From Persicaria tinctoria (Eukaryota > Streptophyta > Magnoliopsida > Caryophyllales > Polygonaceae): 64,000 nt of DNA. Made by a program: the position numbers and the translations under genes. The DNA lies in contig JBANSL010000009.1 of NCBI GenBank assembly GCA_037127255.1, positions 38,972,975 to 39,036,974 on the forward strand. The letters run 5' to 3'. Positions 12,884 through 24,066 of the stretch are shown one piece after another. How positions within the stretch are numbered: position 1 is the first letter of the stretch; each line of letters starts with the position of its first letter. The notes under the pieces are model-generated. The model was not told the DNA's origin and did no database searches. It saw only the letters and a list, made by a program, of their open reading frames with translations.

Positions 12884-15800
12884 ATCCTAATTTTTCGGAA
12901 AAAGAGAATTAAAAATGAAATTTAATCGGTTTAAAAACTCGTAGAGTGGATTCCGACATGAATTTAAAATTTTGACGATCGATTTCATCCTTTCACCTTG
13001 AGAATTTTAAAATAATTATCGGATGACGATATCCTTGTCGATTTTACAAAATCTAATTGATTGAGAGCGAGAGTCGGGAAAACTAACACTTGAGAACTAA
13101 TTTCGAAATTCAAAATTTACATATTCAGGATTTATTTTCGGGTATTAATTTAACCAAATTCACACTCAATTCTCACCAACTCCCTCACCTCACCTTACCC
13201 TGCAAACTGAACCCCTCTCCCCGTCAATTTCAGCCACCATCACCCTCTCCTGCTCTCTCCTTCACTCCATCTCCGTCACGCTTCACCATCACCGTTTCAC
13301 CTCCTCACGGACCTCACCATCACTCATCGTCACCATTTCATCTCCTCATCATCACCATTTCACCTTCACCGTCACCACCGAGCTCCATCGCCACCGTCCT
13401 CCTCGGATCCAGCAGCAGCAGCCGCAGCATCCCTAGGAGCCACCCACAGCAGCAGAGCCACCACCGGATCCGCCACGAGAGCCACCACCAGCCCCCGAAG
13501 CAACCCCGAGCCCTAGCGCCACCACCAAGGTCGCCACCCGATTCATTCTCGAACCAAACTTCCGGTAAGCCGTTCTCACTCGTTTTCGATCGGAATCGCC
13601 CTCGGACTTCATCATCACGCTCACACACATCCGGTGCAGACCCGACGAGCCATCGCGAGCCACCGACGAAGCCCAGAACTCCAATTGAGAGCTCCAAAGT
13701 CGCGAAAAATCCATCTCGGTGAGCTTCGAATTTATCCTCGTTTCGATTCTTTTTTAGTCTTTTTCGATGTCTAGACTAGTCGGGAGTGAGAGAGGGATGA
13801 GTGCGGGGTGATTGGGCGAGGTCGAGAGCTCCGACAGCTCGAGAGCGAGGCCGAGGGTGCGAGACGAGAGCAGAGACGAGCGCAGCGAGGCCGAGCAGTG
13901 GCGGGAGCAGCTGGGCATGGGAGTGTGAGCGAGGAGGAGGCCGTGAGTCCGAGCACTGGGCAGCTAGCGGGTGAGGCGGAGGAGCTGAGCTCGAGAGCTC
14001 CGGTCGCCGGCGGGAGCGAGGCCGAGCTGAGCCATGGCGCAGCCGGGCTTCCTTCATTTGAATTAGGGAGGAAGAAGATACAGCGTGGCCTTGTGGGTCC
14101 CCCTACTAACATATATATATAATTGTTATTTGGTTAACCGGTTGGGATTTGTCGGTTCGGTTCGGGTCGGGTTTATCTGCTCATTTAATTATTTAATGGT
14201 AACTAAAATAAAATATAATATTATTGGGGTTTTAAAATATATTATTTGGACTTATGGATTTTAAAAGTAATTTGGAAAAGAATTTCAAAGATCGGAAAGT
14301 AATTTAATGAATAATTGAAAAAGGATCTTAGCGAGTATTTTCAAGGGTCGGAATTCTTAACTGTTTGATTTGGATTTCAAAACGGTTTTGGAACTAACTT
14401 GGGAATTATACTTTTTCGATGACTAACTAGCATGATAATATGATCGTTTGACTAACGGCATGATATGTGTGACTAATAGCATGATATTATAGTGATTATT
14501 AGAAGCGACTAAATGTTCGATACTTATGATGATAATGATATATATATATATCCTTATGGAGAGTATGAGTATAAAATGATAGTATCCGAATTTGACTAAG
14601 TATGATATGGAGGTTGTCATGAGCTGATGAGGATGATGTTATGATCGAATTGAGAAAGATGTTAATTTATAAGATATGATGAGACAATATGAGAATTGAA
14701 GATGAGATGATAATGTTAATAATGACAAGATGGTTGAGTTATCATATGTGTGTATCTTACATGTTTCATATGTGACTTGTGTGCTTTGTGTAAATTAGAC
14801 TTAGACTTATTATGTTATTTATGGGATTACTAGGTGATCTCTGATATGTTGGATTGCTTGCCATTGCTGATCATTGTTTGGATTCTGCGCTTCTCCAAGT
14901 AAGTTCTTTGAACTTACTCATGATGGGCGCTCTATGCACTGGGTGTTATATAGTAGGCTAGTGTTCATGCACCATACGACTTAGAATCACGCTTAGGATC
15001 TAAAATGGAAACCATATGACTTGCTATATGTCTTTGCTAGAAAACGGTCGTTATAGGTGTTTATTGGATGTGACATTTTTCTCTATTCTTGTCATCTTAG
15101 TGGGGCTTATTATAGAAAGTTGCTTGCACTTGATGGGTGAGGTAGGCTTTTTGGTAATAAGTCGCCATAGGACTCTTTGAGCATTAGGCCTTATATTGGT
15201 GTCGTTGTTTGCCTTCCCTTCATAGTTAGTAGGCTCCTGACGTAGGGACGGCCTGCACCGTGGGTGAGGTAGTTCCCTTTGAAGGGAGTTGCTAGAGGAT
15301 TCCTTATGAACCTAGAGGGACATGCTATTTGGCATTTCTTGTAACTGCGCGCCTCTTTATTTATCTCCGCACTTAATTATTCGTATGCTTGTCTGTTTAA
15401 GTTCCGCTTTGCATTACGCATTTCATTTTAGGAATAGGATGCTTATTATATGCCTCTCAGAGTGTGTTTACACACGCGCATGAGTGACCTGATGATTGAC
15501 CTAGATCCCCCTCATTTTTTTTAGATTCAGGTAACCGCTAGCCGCTATCTTTGCTTATATGGACGCTTGGCGGGTTCAGACTTTTGGCGTTAGATTGAGA
15601 GCTAAAGAGACCACTAGACTTCCTCTCTTATACGTACGTTGTTTTGTCCCGGCTATGTCGTGGCACCTTTGGGATTGTATTTTTCTTTAACTTCACTTAT
15701 GTTGGTTGCATGCCTAAATGGATTTTCTGCGTTGTAGACTTAGGACAGACACAGGGGCTTACCCCGGGGTCTCCAACGGACCTTACGGATTTGGGTGCGA

Positions 15801-15924
15801 AATCCCGCTTTAAACTACAAATCTTCGGTTTCAAACCTTCAACCTGTACTCGGAGCACAAGATCCTAACGAGGGGTTTTATCCCTCGAAACGTAACTCGG
15901 GAATCATAATCCCGGGCCGTTACA
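12863..15924 (+). mobile_element. Solo LTR of a Ty3/gypsy element inserted in the LINE
   Basis: A 3062-bp sequence begins TGTAAAGGC and ends GGGCCGTTACA, flanked by the 5-bp direct repeat ATAAA (12858-12862 and 15925-15929). Removing it rejoins the LINE reading frame (LLKQINHTFI before, ALIPKRDDP after). No internal coding region, primer-binding site or second LTR is present, so it is a solo LTR left by LTR-LTR recombination. The last about 80 bp match, inverted, the outer end of the LTR at 59389-62550, so both belong to one family. A CpG-rich block lies at about 13200-14090; open frames inside it are low-complexity and not credible genes. Confidence 0.88.
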
Positions 15925-15928
15925 ATAA

Positions 15929-16332
15929 ATGTGTGGTTTATTTGTTTCAACAAATGTCCACTGATGAAAAAACTTTTGATTGCCTTCAGTATAGAGGGGC
16001 CTACTATATGCCAGTAGATCTTAAAGAATCCGGTAGGGAAACCGTCTGGTCCTGGTGATTTGTCGTTTGCTAGTGAGAACACAACTTTTTTTATTTCCTC
16101 ATTGGAGATAGATCTCGTAAGCCAGAGATTGTCGTCCGAACTTACCTCTAAGGAGATTAGATGCAGAGGGTCTGAGGTTGTGTTATGATGGGCAGATTCC
16201 TCAAAACGCTTCAGAAATGCCTGTCGAATTTCTTTCCCTATCTCATTGTCATTTGTAAGAACTTGCCCTACATCATTATGAAGAGTTTTGATTACATTTT
16301 TATTTCTTCTTCCTGATGCAACTCGGTGAAAG
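15929..16332 (-). pseudogene. LINE ORF2, pre-RT segment cut off by the solo LTR
   Basis: Minus-strand frame reading through SNEEIKKVVFSLANDKSP and GPDGFPTGFFKIYW, the conserved block just upstream of the RT palm in plant LINEs. The same frame resumes at 12857 on the far side of the solo LTR. The 5' truncation point is at 16332, next to the target duplication. Confidence 0.85.
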
Positions 16333-16489
16333 TAATTTGAGATTTATTCAAAGAAAATCAGTAATTTCAGAAGGAAAATCATTGGAGATTTGTTGGTCGG
16401 GATATATATAATAAATATCAGAGAGATATAATATTATACAAAAAATCTTTTGGAAAAAAATACGGACATGCTAATGGCACAGTTGTATA

Positions 16490-16838
16490 CTAGTATGATA
16501 CTCGTGCTATGGCACGATTTTTTATAAATAAAATTTTAGTAATATGTTAAAACAATAGTAAAAGTTCAGATAATTAAATATTTTGAATTAAACTCGTTGA
16601 TTGATAAAACAATTAAATTAAAGTAGTATGTGTATATATAGATATTGATATAGATTAATAATATTGATTTTATGTTTTGAATTCATGTCATTGTTGTTGT
16701 TTTTTAAAAAAAAAAAAAAATATAATTTAGGCTAAGATCATGGATTAATTGAATTTTTTAAACAAAATTGATTGAATAATCTACTTTTTAAGGAGAGAGT
16801 GACACCTCATCAAAAATATTTCTCTTTTAATAGTTAGA
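16490..16838 (-). mobile_element. Small non-autonomous Helitron-like element 1
   Basis: On the minus strand it starts with TC (TCTAACTATTAAAAGAGAA, 16838 downwards) and ends CTAG at 16493-16490 followed by T. About 10 nt before the end is a hairpin, CGTGC-TAT-GGCACG on the plus strand at 16503-16516. A 5' TC, a subterminal 3' hairpin and CTRR with host T are the known Helitron signatures. At 349 bp it is AT-rich and non-coding. Its 5' end directly abuts the 3' end of the next element. Confidence 0.68.
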
Positions 16839-17544
16839 CTAGATTAGTGCCCGCACAGTTGTGCAGATGCTTTTTATATAATAATTTTACACATATGTAA
16901 AACATTTATATAAGTTAAAATACAATTATCAAGGATTCTTATAACTTTATCTAAATTCCTTTTAAAATTTAAATAAATTTCATATTAGCACCCGTTCAAC
17001 TAATGATTTTTCTTTACAATAGTTTCATTAATTAAATAATATATTATAAATTCCAAAATCTATTATCTTTCACAGCTAATTTAAAATGAACTAATTATTT
17101 TTATTCATAAATGTAATAAAGCAATTTATTACCTGACTTATTATTACCTATAGATTATACTACACACACATATATTACCTTCATTGTTACAATTTAAATG
17201 AGAATAATTGATTAAAATAAATATATAATCAAATTATAACAAAGTAATTTATTAAATGGATCTAATCGTTATTTATATATTATCCTATGAATCAAAACTA
17301 CAAAAGATGAAAAGATTATATGTTTTTATTGAAAAAGTAATTTGAAAAGAAAATTAATCGGTTAAGATTTAGGAAAATAAAATAATTAATTAATTACTTA
17401 TTTAAAGAAGTGATTTATAATAAATAATAATTTATTAAAATATTAAAAAATATTTTAATAGGTTAACCAACAATCCTATATTAAAGGAGAAGTCACCACA
17501 TGTCGTAGGCGACTTCTCCTTTAGTATTATACTAGCGCAATAGA
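16839..17544 (-). mobile_element. Small non-autonomous Helitron-like element 2
   Basis: The minus-strand 3' end is CTAG at 16842-16839, preceded by the hairpin arms GCACA and TGTGC (about 16853-16864). The 5' end is probably near 17544, where the minus strand reads TCTATTGCGC and then AAAGGAGAAGTC, resembling plant Helitron starts. The interior is AT-rich with no coding frame. The 5' boundary is uncertain because a second, inverted copy of the AAAGGAGAAGTC block lies inside it. Confidence 0.5.
17483..17522. repeat. Perfect 12-bp inverted repeat of Helitron-end-like sequence
   Basis: AAAGGAGAAGTC at 17483-17494 and its exact reverse complement at 17511-17522, separated by 16 bases, make a strong hairpin at the presumed 5' end of element 2. 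Confidence 0.8.
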
Positions 17545-17994
17545 TGGTGGTATCTTGGGCAAAGTCGGATAAGGATGACATATGAATTCTCTGAGGAAAT
17601 AATTGGTGATGATGAAAGATCATTAAGCAGTAAGGTGTTGTTGGTCAAGGATTATAGTCTAAAGGCCAAATGAGGAGATGTGATTTGGTTTAGAAATATT
17701 TTGATGAGTTTTGCTTGGAATGTGGAGCAATGCGGTTCAGATGAGTTGTGTCCTAATGACTAATGAGTTAGTTAGGAAGAATGTGATTGTGAGATTTGGG
17801 ATCGATGCGGGAACTTGGTGCTCCGTGGTTGCGAGTTTAGCACTAGATGACCATCTGGTTTAGAATCTGACGAGTGTAGGCGGTTAAGTATATATAGCTA
17901 GTAGCACGAGATGCTTGTGTTGTCTTGTGTTATGTAAGAAATGAATTTTTATTGCTTATAGTTGTAGATATAGAATGTAAGAGTGCCCTCTGGT

Positions 17995-18402
17995 GTAGAA
18001 TTTTTATTGCTTATGGTAAACTTGATGCCAAAATTGGTCTTTTTCATTTTCCACCGAGGGGGCATAAACAAACACTAGCATCAACTCGTGCTTTTCTATA
18101 CTTATTTTGATCATGATAAACCTTTGATTTAATTCAAGGATTTCACTGACCTCTTCAATATTTGATTTTTGAAGTACCCAGATGCCTCCTTTACGTCCAT
18201 TTGATTGGATGCAAACCGATTTGTGGAATCCAGAGCTTGTTAACTGAGCTTCCAAGGGTGTTGTCTCTGATTTTGTTGTCTCTGATTTTGTTTATGTAAG
18301 GACTAGCAGATCAAGGTTATTTGCAAAACGAAGTTGATTGATTTCTTGCCATAAAAGTGGCCTTCTGGTGTCTCTCACATTCCAATAGGCGATATTAATC
18401 AT
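17995..18402 (-). pseudogene. LINE ORF2 endonuclease N-terminus, fragment of a second LINE
   Basis: The frame opens at an ATG at 18402 with INIAYWNVRDTRRPLLWQEI, typical of the start of a plant L1-type apurinic endonuclease domain. After a stop near 18290 it resumes with GFHKSVCIQSNGRKGGIWVL and FVYAPSVENEKDQFW, ending about 17995. It does not continue the LINE at 10.2-16.3 kb, because that element has its own target duplication at 16333, so this is a remnant of another insertion. Confidence 0.78.
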
Positions 18403-18608
18403 AAAAGTTGTATTGGTGATGCCTTTTTGGCTTGTATTTGGTAGAGTTGTTGCCTATTTTGCTCGAGTTTTGTTTTTCCAAAGGTTGTGTGCAAGGTTTG
18501 TGCTCACCACCATCCGGAGTGCAAAGGATTCGTTGGGGTTTAGGCATGATAACGAAAAACAAGAGTAAAGAGGAAAAGTTGCATGGAGATTTCGCGAGCT
18601 TGGAACCT

Positions 18609-18780
18609 TGTTGAGATTCACATGCTAGAAAGGTTTTGAGTATGAAGCCCTGTTGGGACTCACATACTAGTATAGATAGTAATATGGAGTCTTGTTGGGA
18701 CTTACATATAAGTATGGTTGGGAGTATGGATTCCTATTGAGATTCACATACTATTTGTTCGTCATTGAGGTTCACACATT
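18609..18780. repeat. Degenerate tandem repeat, about 42-bp period
   Basis: The motif GTTGRGAYTCACATRCTAG starts near 18610, 18652, 18694 and 18735 (spacing about 42 bp), with a partial copy near 18762. It lies upstream (minus sense) of the LINE endonuclease fragment and has no recognised function. Confidence 0.6.
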
Positions 18781-20890
18781 CAGCTTTTGAGATTACAGTC
18801 GTCACCAACAAAATCCCAATGCACCAAAATGGGGCAAACCAAATATTTTTTTCAGTAGACGATAACAACCAATACATTGTAACGAGCGCACGTTTAAAAC
18901 AAATATATAGTAATGTTCATATGCAAGCAAAGGGTAAGTTTTGTTTTTTATAAAATAATAGGAGTTCAAGTGGATATTGAGTTTTTTTGTGTTCATGAAA
19001 TCAGGGTAGGATTCACCAATATGAGTAAGAACATAAAGCAGACTTGATACAATTACAAACAATAATCATGTTGATACGATTACAAGCAGTGGTGAACAGA
19101 AACATGCAAGAGCCTAAGATCCACATATTCCACATATTTAACGTATCAAGATTTTCCATGAAAAATAATTACAGTTCCAATTCTCAACAAACAACATAAT
19201 GATTCTAACCATTAAAACCTTAGAGATTTCAATAGTGGCTTCAAAGATAAATTGGAATTTGAGAAGGTTGGACTTGTTCAAACTCTTGAGATGCTTAATA
19301 TTAGGAATTAGGATTATTGCGCTACCTTTTTTAGTCTTCACTTTGCAATTCTCCACACAAAATGCCCCAAGAATGAGGGATGTGCAAGAGAGGATGCTAA
19401 GGACACCATTGCACCTCCTCAGGTAGAACCGAAAGAGGAAGAACTCAGAACGACACGCATGCCACCCATCTATGCTAAAAGCCGAAAGGAGCAGGCATCC
19501 AAGGGACCGACTCAGGAAAGGAGCACTCCAAGCACCGACGGGATTCGGACATACAGGACCCAAGTGCGGGACGTCGTCGGAGCCAATCGGCCTGGAACCG
19601 CCACCTCACCCTTCACATAACCCTCTTCTTTCTTTTTTTGAACTCACGCCATCCCTTTTCGATTAATCTCCCTCTAATTTCTTGCTTCCCTCTTTTCCAT
19701 GAACCTTCCGTTTCTTGCCATTTTTGAAGGCTTTCCCATAATCTCTTTTGAGTGATCCTAGAGGTTTGATTAAAAGCCTCTGGTGAGCATTCTATGTTAA
19801 TAGGAGATTTGGGAAGTTTTTGGATTGATTGAGGTTGAGCAAGAATCGATCTAGGTTTGTTTGAGGGGAGATTTGCTTTTTTGATGAGGGGATTTGATTT
19901 GTGTAGGTAAGGGGTGACTACACCAGGGGAGTTTTTTGGGTTTAGGTTTTCAGAGGAGAGAACCATTCTCTCACCCCTAGGACTTCTTCAAGGCTTTTTG
20001 GGATTTGGTTTCAACTCTTTTGGGTAGGTTTACTCAAAATGTGTATGCATGTGTGTGTGCGTGCGCGCATGTATGCATGTATGTTGTATGTCTTTCGAGA
20101 TTTTTTTTTCCTCTGCTGCTTTGGGTCAAAGTGCTCGTTTTCTGGCCAATTTTGATATATTTGGGCTTCTTTGGGCGTAAGAAAAACCTTTGGGTCCAAG
20201 GAAGCAATTGTGCCTGACTTGAACCTTACAACACAAAGAGCCACACCATCACAAAGCCGGTCTAGCAACGGCGTGGGCGGCGCCACCAAGGATAGTCGGA
20301 GTTGGGTGACATCGATCGGGCGCCACCAAGGATAGTCGGAGGGGGATTCAGGAGACGTGAAACGCCATGGGGTCTGATTTGAAGGCAAGTGGCGACGGGC
20401 TGCTACAGGTCGGGCTCCAAGACGGAACTACAAGCAACTGTCGTGCCACTAACAAGCCCAGCCAACGACGAGGAGCAAGAAGAAGGAACGCGCCACCCTT
20501 CAACACCGAATTTGGTACCACGAAACTCGGGTTAGAGATTTGGGGCTCAAGGTCGACATGACCAATCGGAGCAGCGATACGAACTGTGGGCAAATGGAGC
20601 ACGAAATGGGCATGTGGGTGGAAGAAAGCGTGAGAATGAACCCATATTCACTGAAGCCCCAATTTGATTTAGGGTTTTGCTCGAGCTCTAAAAATGGTTT
20701 TTTGGAATTGGGGGGTTTTCTACGAACAATCGTCCATGATCAACATCAGGGTGCGACGCCTGGTGCGGAGGTGGATGGGGCTAAGATAAATCGAGCAAAG
20801 GCGGGGCAAGACGGACCGAGGTCGAGGATTAGGCTCCCTTTCTCTAGATTTTCTAAAGAGATGAGAGAGCATGCATAAACCCTTGTAATT
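18781..20890. other. Unassigned region, possibly 5' part of the second LINE
   Basis: No gene is supported. A minus-strand open frame at 19966-19613 is basic and proline/lysine-rich and could be LINE ORF1 linker sequence. The CpG-richer stretch 20220-20870 could be a LINE 5' UTR. It contains a 23-bp direct duplication (starts near 20279 and 20319). A GT/GC-rich run lies at 20039-20085. These assignments are inference from position only. Confidence 0.25.
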
Positions 20891-21124
20891 GTAGCAACTC
20901 ATCCAAATCATTTTTTTCTAACTCAACAAATAATTAACAACATTAATGACAGATAATTATTTGTTGTTGTTAATTATCTACGCAGCAGATAATTAACAAC
21001 ATGAAGGACTCGAACTAGTCCCACAACGATGGAAAAACTGTACATGGTAGTAAAAGTAGGAGACGGAAAACAAGGTGACAAAAGCCATCGTATGCCATCT
21101 ACAAAATTATTATAGATATATGGT

Positions 21125-21608
21125 CAATCAGGGCTCCTGATGATTGCCAAATTGGGGGCATTATTAGGGACAATGCATGTCAGGTAATCGACATTTTTTA
21201 ACAAAGGACAGAGGCGAGTTATGTCCTCCAAATAGAAGTTGCATCCTTCTGGATGGGGGGTTCATCTTGCTTTTAACGGGAGGATTCAAAACGTCATCAT
21301 ATACGATGATAATATGAAAGTTGTTAAAGCTATTAATGAAGGTACCAATGATTGGGAAATCTACAAAGTGATTGATAAGATTAAGCTAATGAAGATAAAC
21401 TTCTACCGAACTGAGTTCTGACATTGTTTCAGAGAGTCAAACGCAACAGCAGACTATATTGTGAAGAGCAGAGGTGTCTATAACATATTGAATACCCCCT
21501 GCATGGAGACTTAGTTAACATCATCTTCTGGGATTACCAAGGATGAACTTACTAAGACAAGACATCCTACTTTCAGTCCATTGTAAAAAAAAACAAAAAA
21601 TAAAAAAA
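21125..21608 (+). pseudogene. LINE 3' fragment: RNase H-like domain with A-rich tail
   Basis: Plus-strand frames read GRIQNVIIYDDNMKVVKAIN and then RESNATADYIVKSRGVYN after a stop, matching the RVT_3 RNase H-like domain at the end of plant LINE ORF2. The segment ends in an A-rich tail (21586-21608). It is short, interrupted and opposite in orientation to the LINE at 10-16 kb. Confidence 0.65.
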
Positions 21609-22138
21609 AGTATCAATTTTTTATTTTATGACTTCATACTTATTACTAATATTTAAAAAATTAATAAAAAAAATTGAAATTTATACTATAATTTTTAAAC
21701 ATTCTTAAAGTGGTATATGAATAATTAAAGTTATACGGAGTATAAAAAAACATAGAGTATATATTTTCAATTTACAAAAACAATTTGAAAATCGTTTTTA
21801 TATATATAAAAGTAAGAATTTGACTGTGATCAAGCCCTACTGCACCATTAATCCATTAATATTCTTAGTGATGTCGATAAGTAGATTGGAGAGAAGCCGG
21901 ATTCCTATAAAAAAAGGAGCCCAAAGTGGTATAATCCTGAAAAAGGGTAAAAGATCGTGGTTATTGACCCTATTCTTAGAAAGATCATCATAAATAAAAG
22001 TTGTACAACTTAATTAAATCATTTTTTTAAGTTGCCAGATAGTTGGTTAGGGAGTAAAGTAGTTATTAGTCATCAAGATGTATGAACTAGGTGATCGAGC
22101 TACTAAGTTTATGACACGTTGGTGGGACATATCACATA
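21609..22138. other. AT-rich spacer, nothing recognised
   Basis: Low-complexity A/T-rich sequence without a credible coding frame or clear repeat ends. Confidence 0.4.
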
Positions 22139-23362
22139 TAGGGGTGGGCATTTCCAATTATTTGAGTAAGTAATTGATTTCAATTACAAAAATTTCAATA
22201 CCCTAATTGAATTGAAATTGCAATTAATTGCTAATTCAATTCTTCAATTAATTGATAATTGTAATGCTTAATTGGGTGAGGTTGATATTTGCAATTCCAG
22301 TGAAAGAACTACTGCTTCCATTGACTCAATTATACCGAGTAAGAAGAGAACATGGACAAGCAATTACAAAGCACTCAAATCTCAATCAGGAACTTTCCTC
22401 TTCAATTGTAATCAGAAATTCCAACCCTTTGTAATCAGCAACTACAAATTAGACCGATTTACAGTCCGAGAATCAAATTCTCCACCATCAACGCAATCAC
22501 CGATTACAGTCCGCACTCAATCGCCCATTACAGTCCGAAAGCAATCGCCGCCACCATCAGCGCCGACAGCTTGCTTTTATCCTCCTTTGTCAGCCACCAA
22601 GCCTCCGGCGCCGCGGCGGTGGAGTTCCTGTTAGTCGGAGGCGGCGGCGGCGAGACCGTTGATTGTTCGAAGAAGCGTCCATGGCGGATGCGATGTGAGC
22701 TTTTCCTCTTCCTCTTCTATCTTCAATTGTCCATGGTCGGTGATGGTATGAGGGACAAGGCGAATGAGGGAAGATCGGCGATGGAGAGATCCAGAGAGCG
22801 TATTGGGGAAAGAGGGGGGGGGGGGGGGGAGCGATGGAGAGATCGAACCTCTCGGCGGCGCAGGGGAAGTTCGCCTTGGCCTTGGTGCCTCGAAACTGGC
22901 GGACGGCGGCGTCCTAGGCACAAGCGGCCTCAACGGTGGTGTCGAAGGTGCCGAGCCAGACGCGCATCTTCCTGGTGTGATCCCGGATCTCGGCGGCGTA
23001 ACTCCCCCAAGGCCTCTTCCTCACGCCTCAGCACCGCGCCTCCATCTTGCCGCTGCCGTTGACGGCCTGAGTCAGATCTCGAGGAGCCATTGTCGCGATC
23101 GAGAGAGAGAGACTGAATTTGTTGCGATCGAGAGAGAGGGAGTGAAATTGGGAGAGACGGAGGAAGCGGTGGGAGAGATTGGGGTTGTTCTTTCAAACGC
23201 TCGATTTCAATTAATTGAAACTGTTTTGTATTGTAAGCAGAATTCAAATCAATTAATTGATTTGAAAGACTAAGCTATCTCAATACAGTTAATTGTCCAA
23301 TTTACCAATTTTTCAAGTTTTCAAAACAGTTATTCAATTACAATTATTTATGTCCACCCCTA
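22139..23362. mobile_element. hAT-like non-autonomous element carrying a host gene fragment
   Basis: Inverted termini TAGGGGTGGGCAT (22139) and TGTCCACCCCTA (to 23362) match the hAT-type terminal pattern. Flanking octamers ATCACATA and ATCGTATG differ at three positions, all transitions, so they could be an aged 8-bp target duplication. Both subterminal zones consist of CAATTAATTG-type A/T repeats, while the middle (22440-23110) is strongly GC-rich and encodes a decayed AP2/ERF domain on the minus strand. A G-run of about 16 lies at 22814-22829. No transposase is present. Confidence 0.7.
22838..23045 (-). pseudogene. Captured AP2/ERF DNA-binding domain fragment
   Basis: The minus-strand frame from 23027 reads [34 protein letters not shown], then a TAG, then DAAVRQFRGTKAKANFP. 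This is the plant AP2/ERF domain with its GVR, WG, AAEIRD, RVWLGTF and AYDAA/FRG elements. Two stops are visible: TGA just before GVRKRP and TAG where the family has the tyrosine of AYDAA. The first can arise from CGA by a C-to-T change. The fragment is a gene relic inside a transposon and encodes no working factor. ERF proteins bind GCC-box DNA (family knowledge). Confidence 0.85.
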
Positions 23363-23370
23363 ATCGTATG

Positions 23371-24061
23371 GACAATGATCCACATGAAAACCTCTAGAGG
23401 GCAATCATCTATGTCGCCGAGGTTTACCTTACCCTAAACCCTTACATGTAAACCCTTTTGTGTGCACTGGGTTCTGGCCGAGAATATTCTTCGTGTCCTA
23501 GTCCGTTGCTAGGGGAATCCCCGCCTCATTGCACGATCTACTTGCCTTAGTCTGAGAATCGGATGATCTTGAATCACTCTTTGGATAACATGGAAACTAA
23601 GGCAATCAACATAGGTGAAATAGACAAACAGCATCAACACCCAACACTACCAACTGAAATTCAAACTGCTAATCCGCCCGTGGCAATCGAGATCATTCCT
23701 TGTGCCCAGTATGAACGAAACACGCAACACTTATATATCTTTCGGCTAGTGTTGTTCCTGATCCAAGTTAATGCTCGCAGCAACACTATCAACAAAATCG
23801 ATCTTTGTTAGCTCAACTCAAAAGGAAGTCCAAATGCTGTTGCAAATGCTCTCAATCCGCGAACTACTATGCAATAAGCATACGCATTCACAAGAGGTTG
23901 CAACATGCCCAAAACGGCTAACACATGAAGGAGGAGTTTGAAAGGGTCATTACTTCAAACACAAGGTCTGTGTGACAGTCTCTTTAGTAGCTTATTGGCC
24001 ACCTTCGAAGCTTGAAAAATCTTGGATTACTTGGAACTGATGTCCTATAGTATGTCAAGAG
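23371..24061. other. Unassigned spacer
   Basis: Contains an open frame at 23563-23811 with no recognisable domain. No RNA gene or repeat is seen. Confidence 0.35.
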
Positions 24062-24066
24062 CAGTA

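Larger units (their letters stand above)
10197..16332 (-). mobile_element. 5'-truncated LINE (non-LTR retrotransposon) with a nested solo LTR
   Basis: Bounded by a 13-bp target duplication TAATTTGAGATTT at 10184-10196 and 16333-16345. A poly(T) run just inside 10197 is the poly(A) tail on the minus strand, so the element reads right to left. Its 5' end is truncated: ORF2 starts abruptly at 16332, within the segment before the reverse transcriptase, and no endonuclease is present. Without the inserted LTR (12863-15924 plus one 5-bp duplication) about 3.07 kb of LINE remains. Several frame breaks show that it is dead. Confidence 0.92.

Noticed and set aside
13090..14122. Long overlapping frames on both strands in a CpG-rich stretch (Ser/Pro- and Arg-rich proteins)
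   Set aside because: They fall inside the solo LTR, are low-complexity and open in several frames at once because stop codons are rare in GC-rich DNA. No domain is seen.
17995..18402. Endonuclease part of the LINE at 10.2-16.3 kb
   Set aside because: That LINE is closed at 16333 by its own 13-bp target duplication, so the endonuclease fragment must belong to another insertion.
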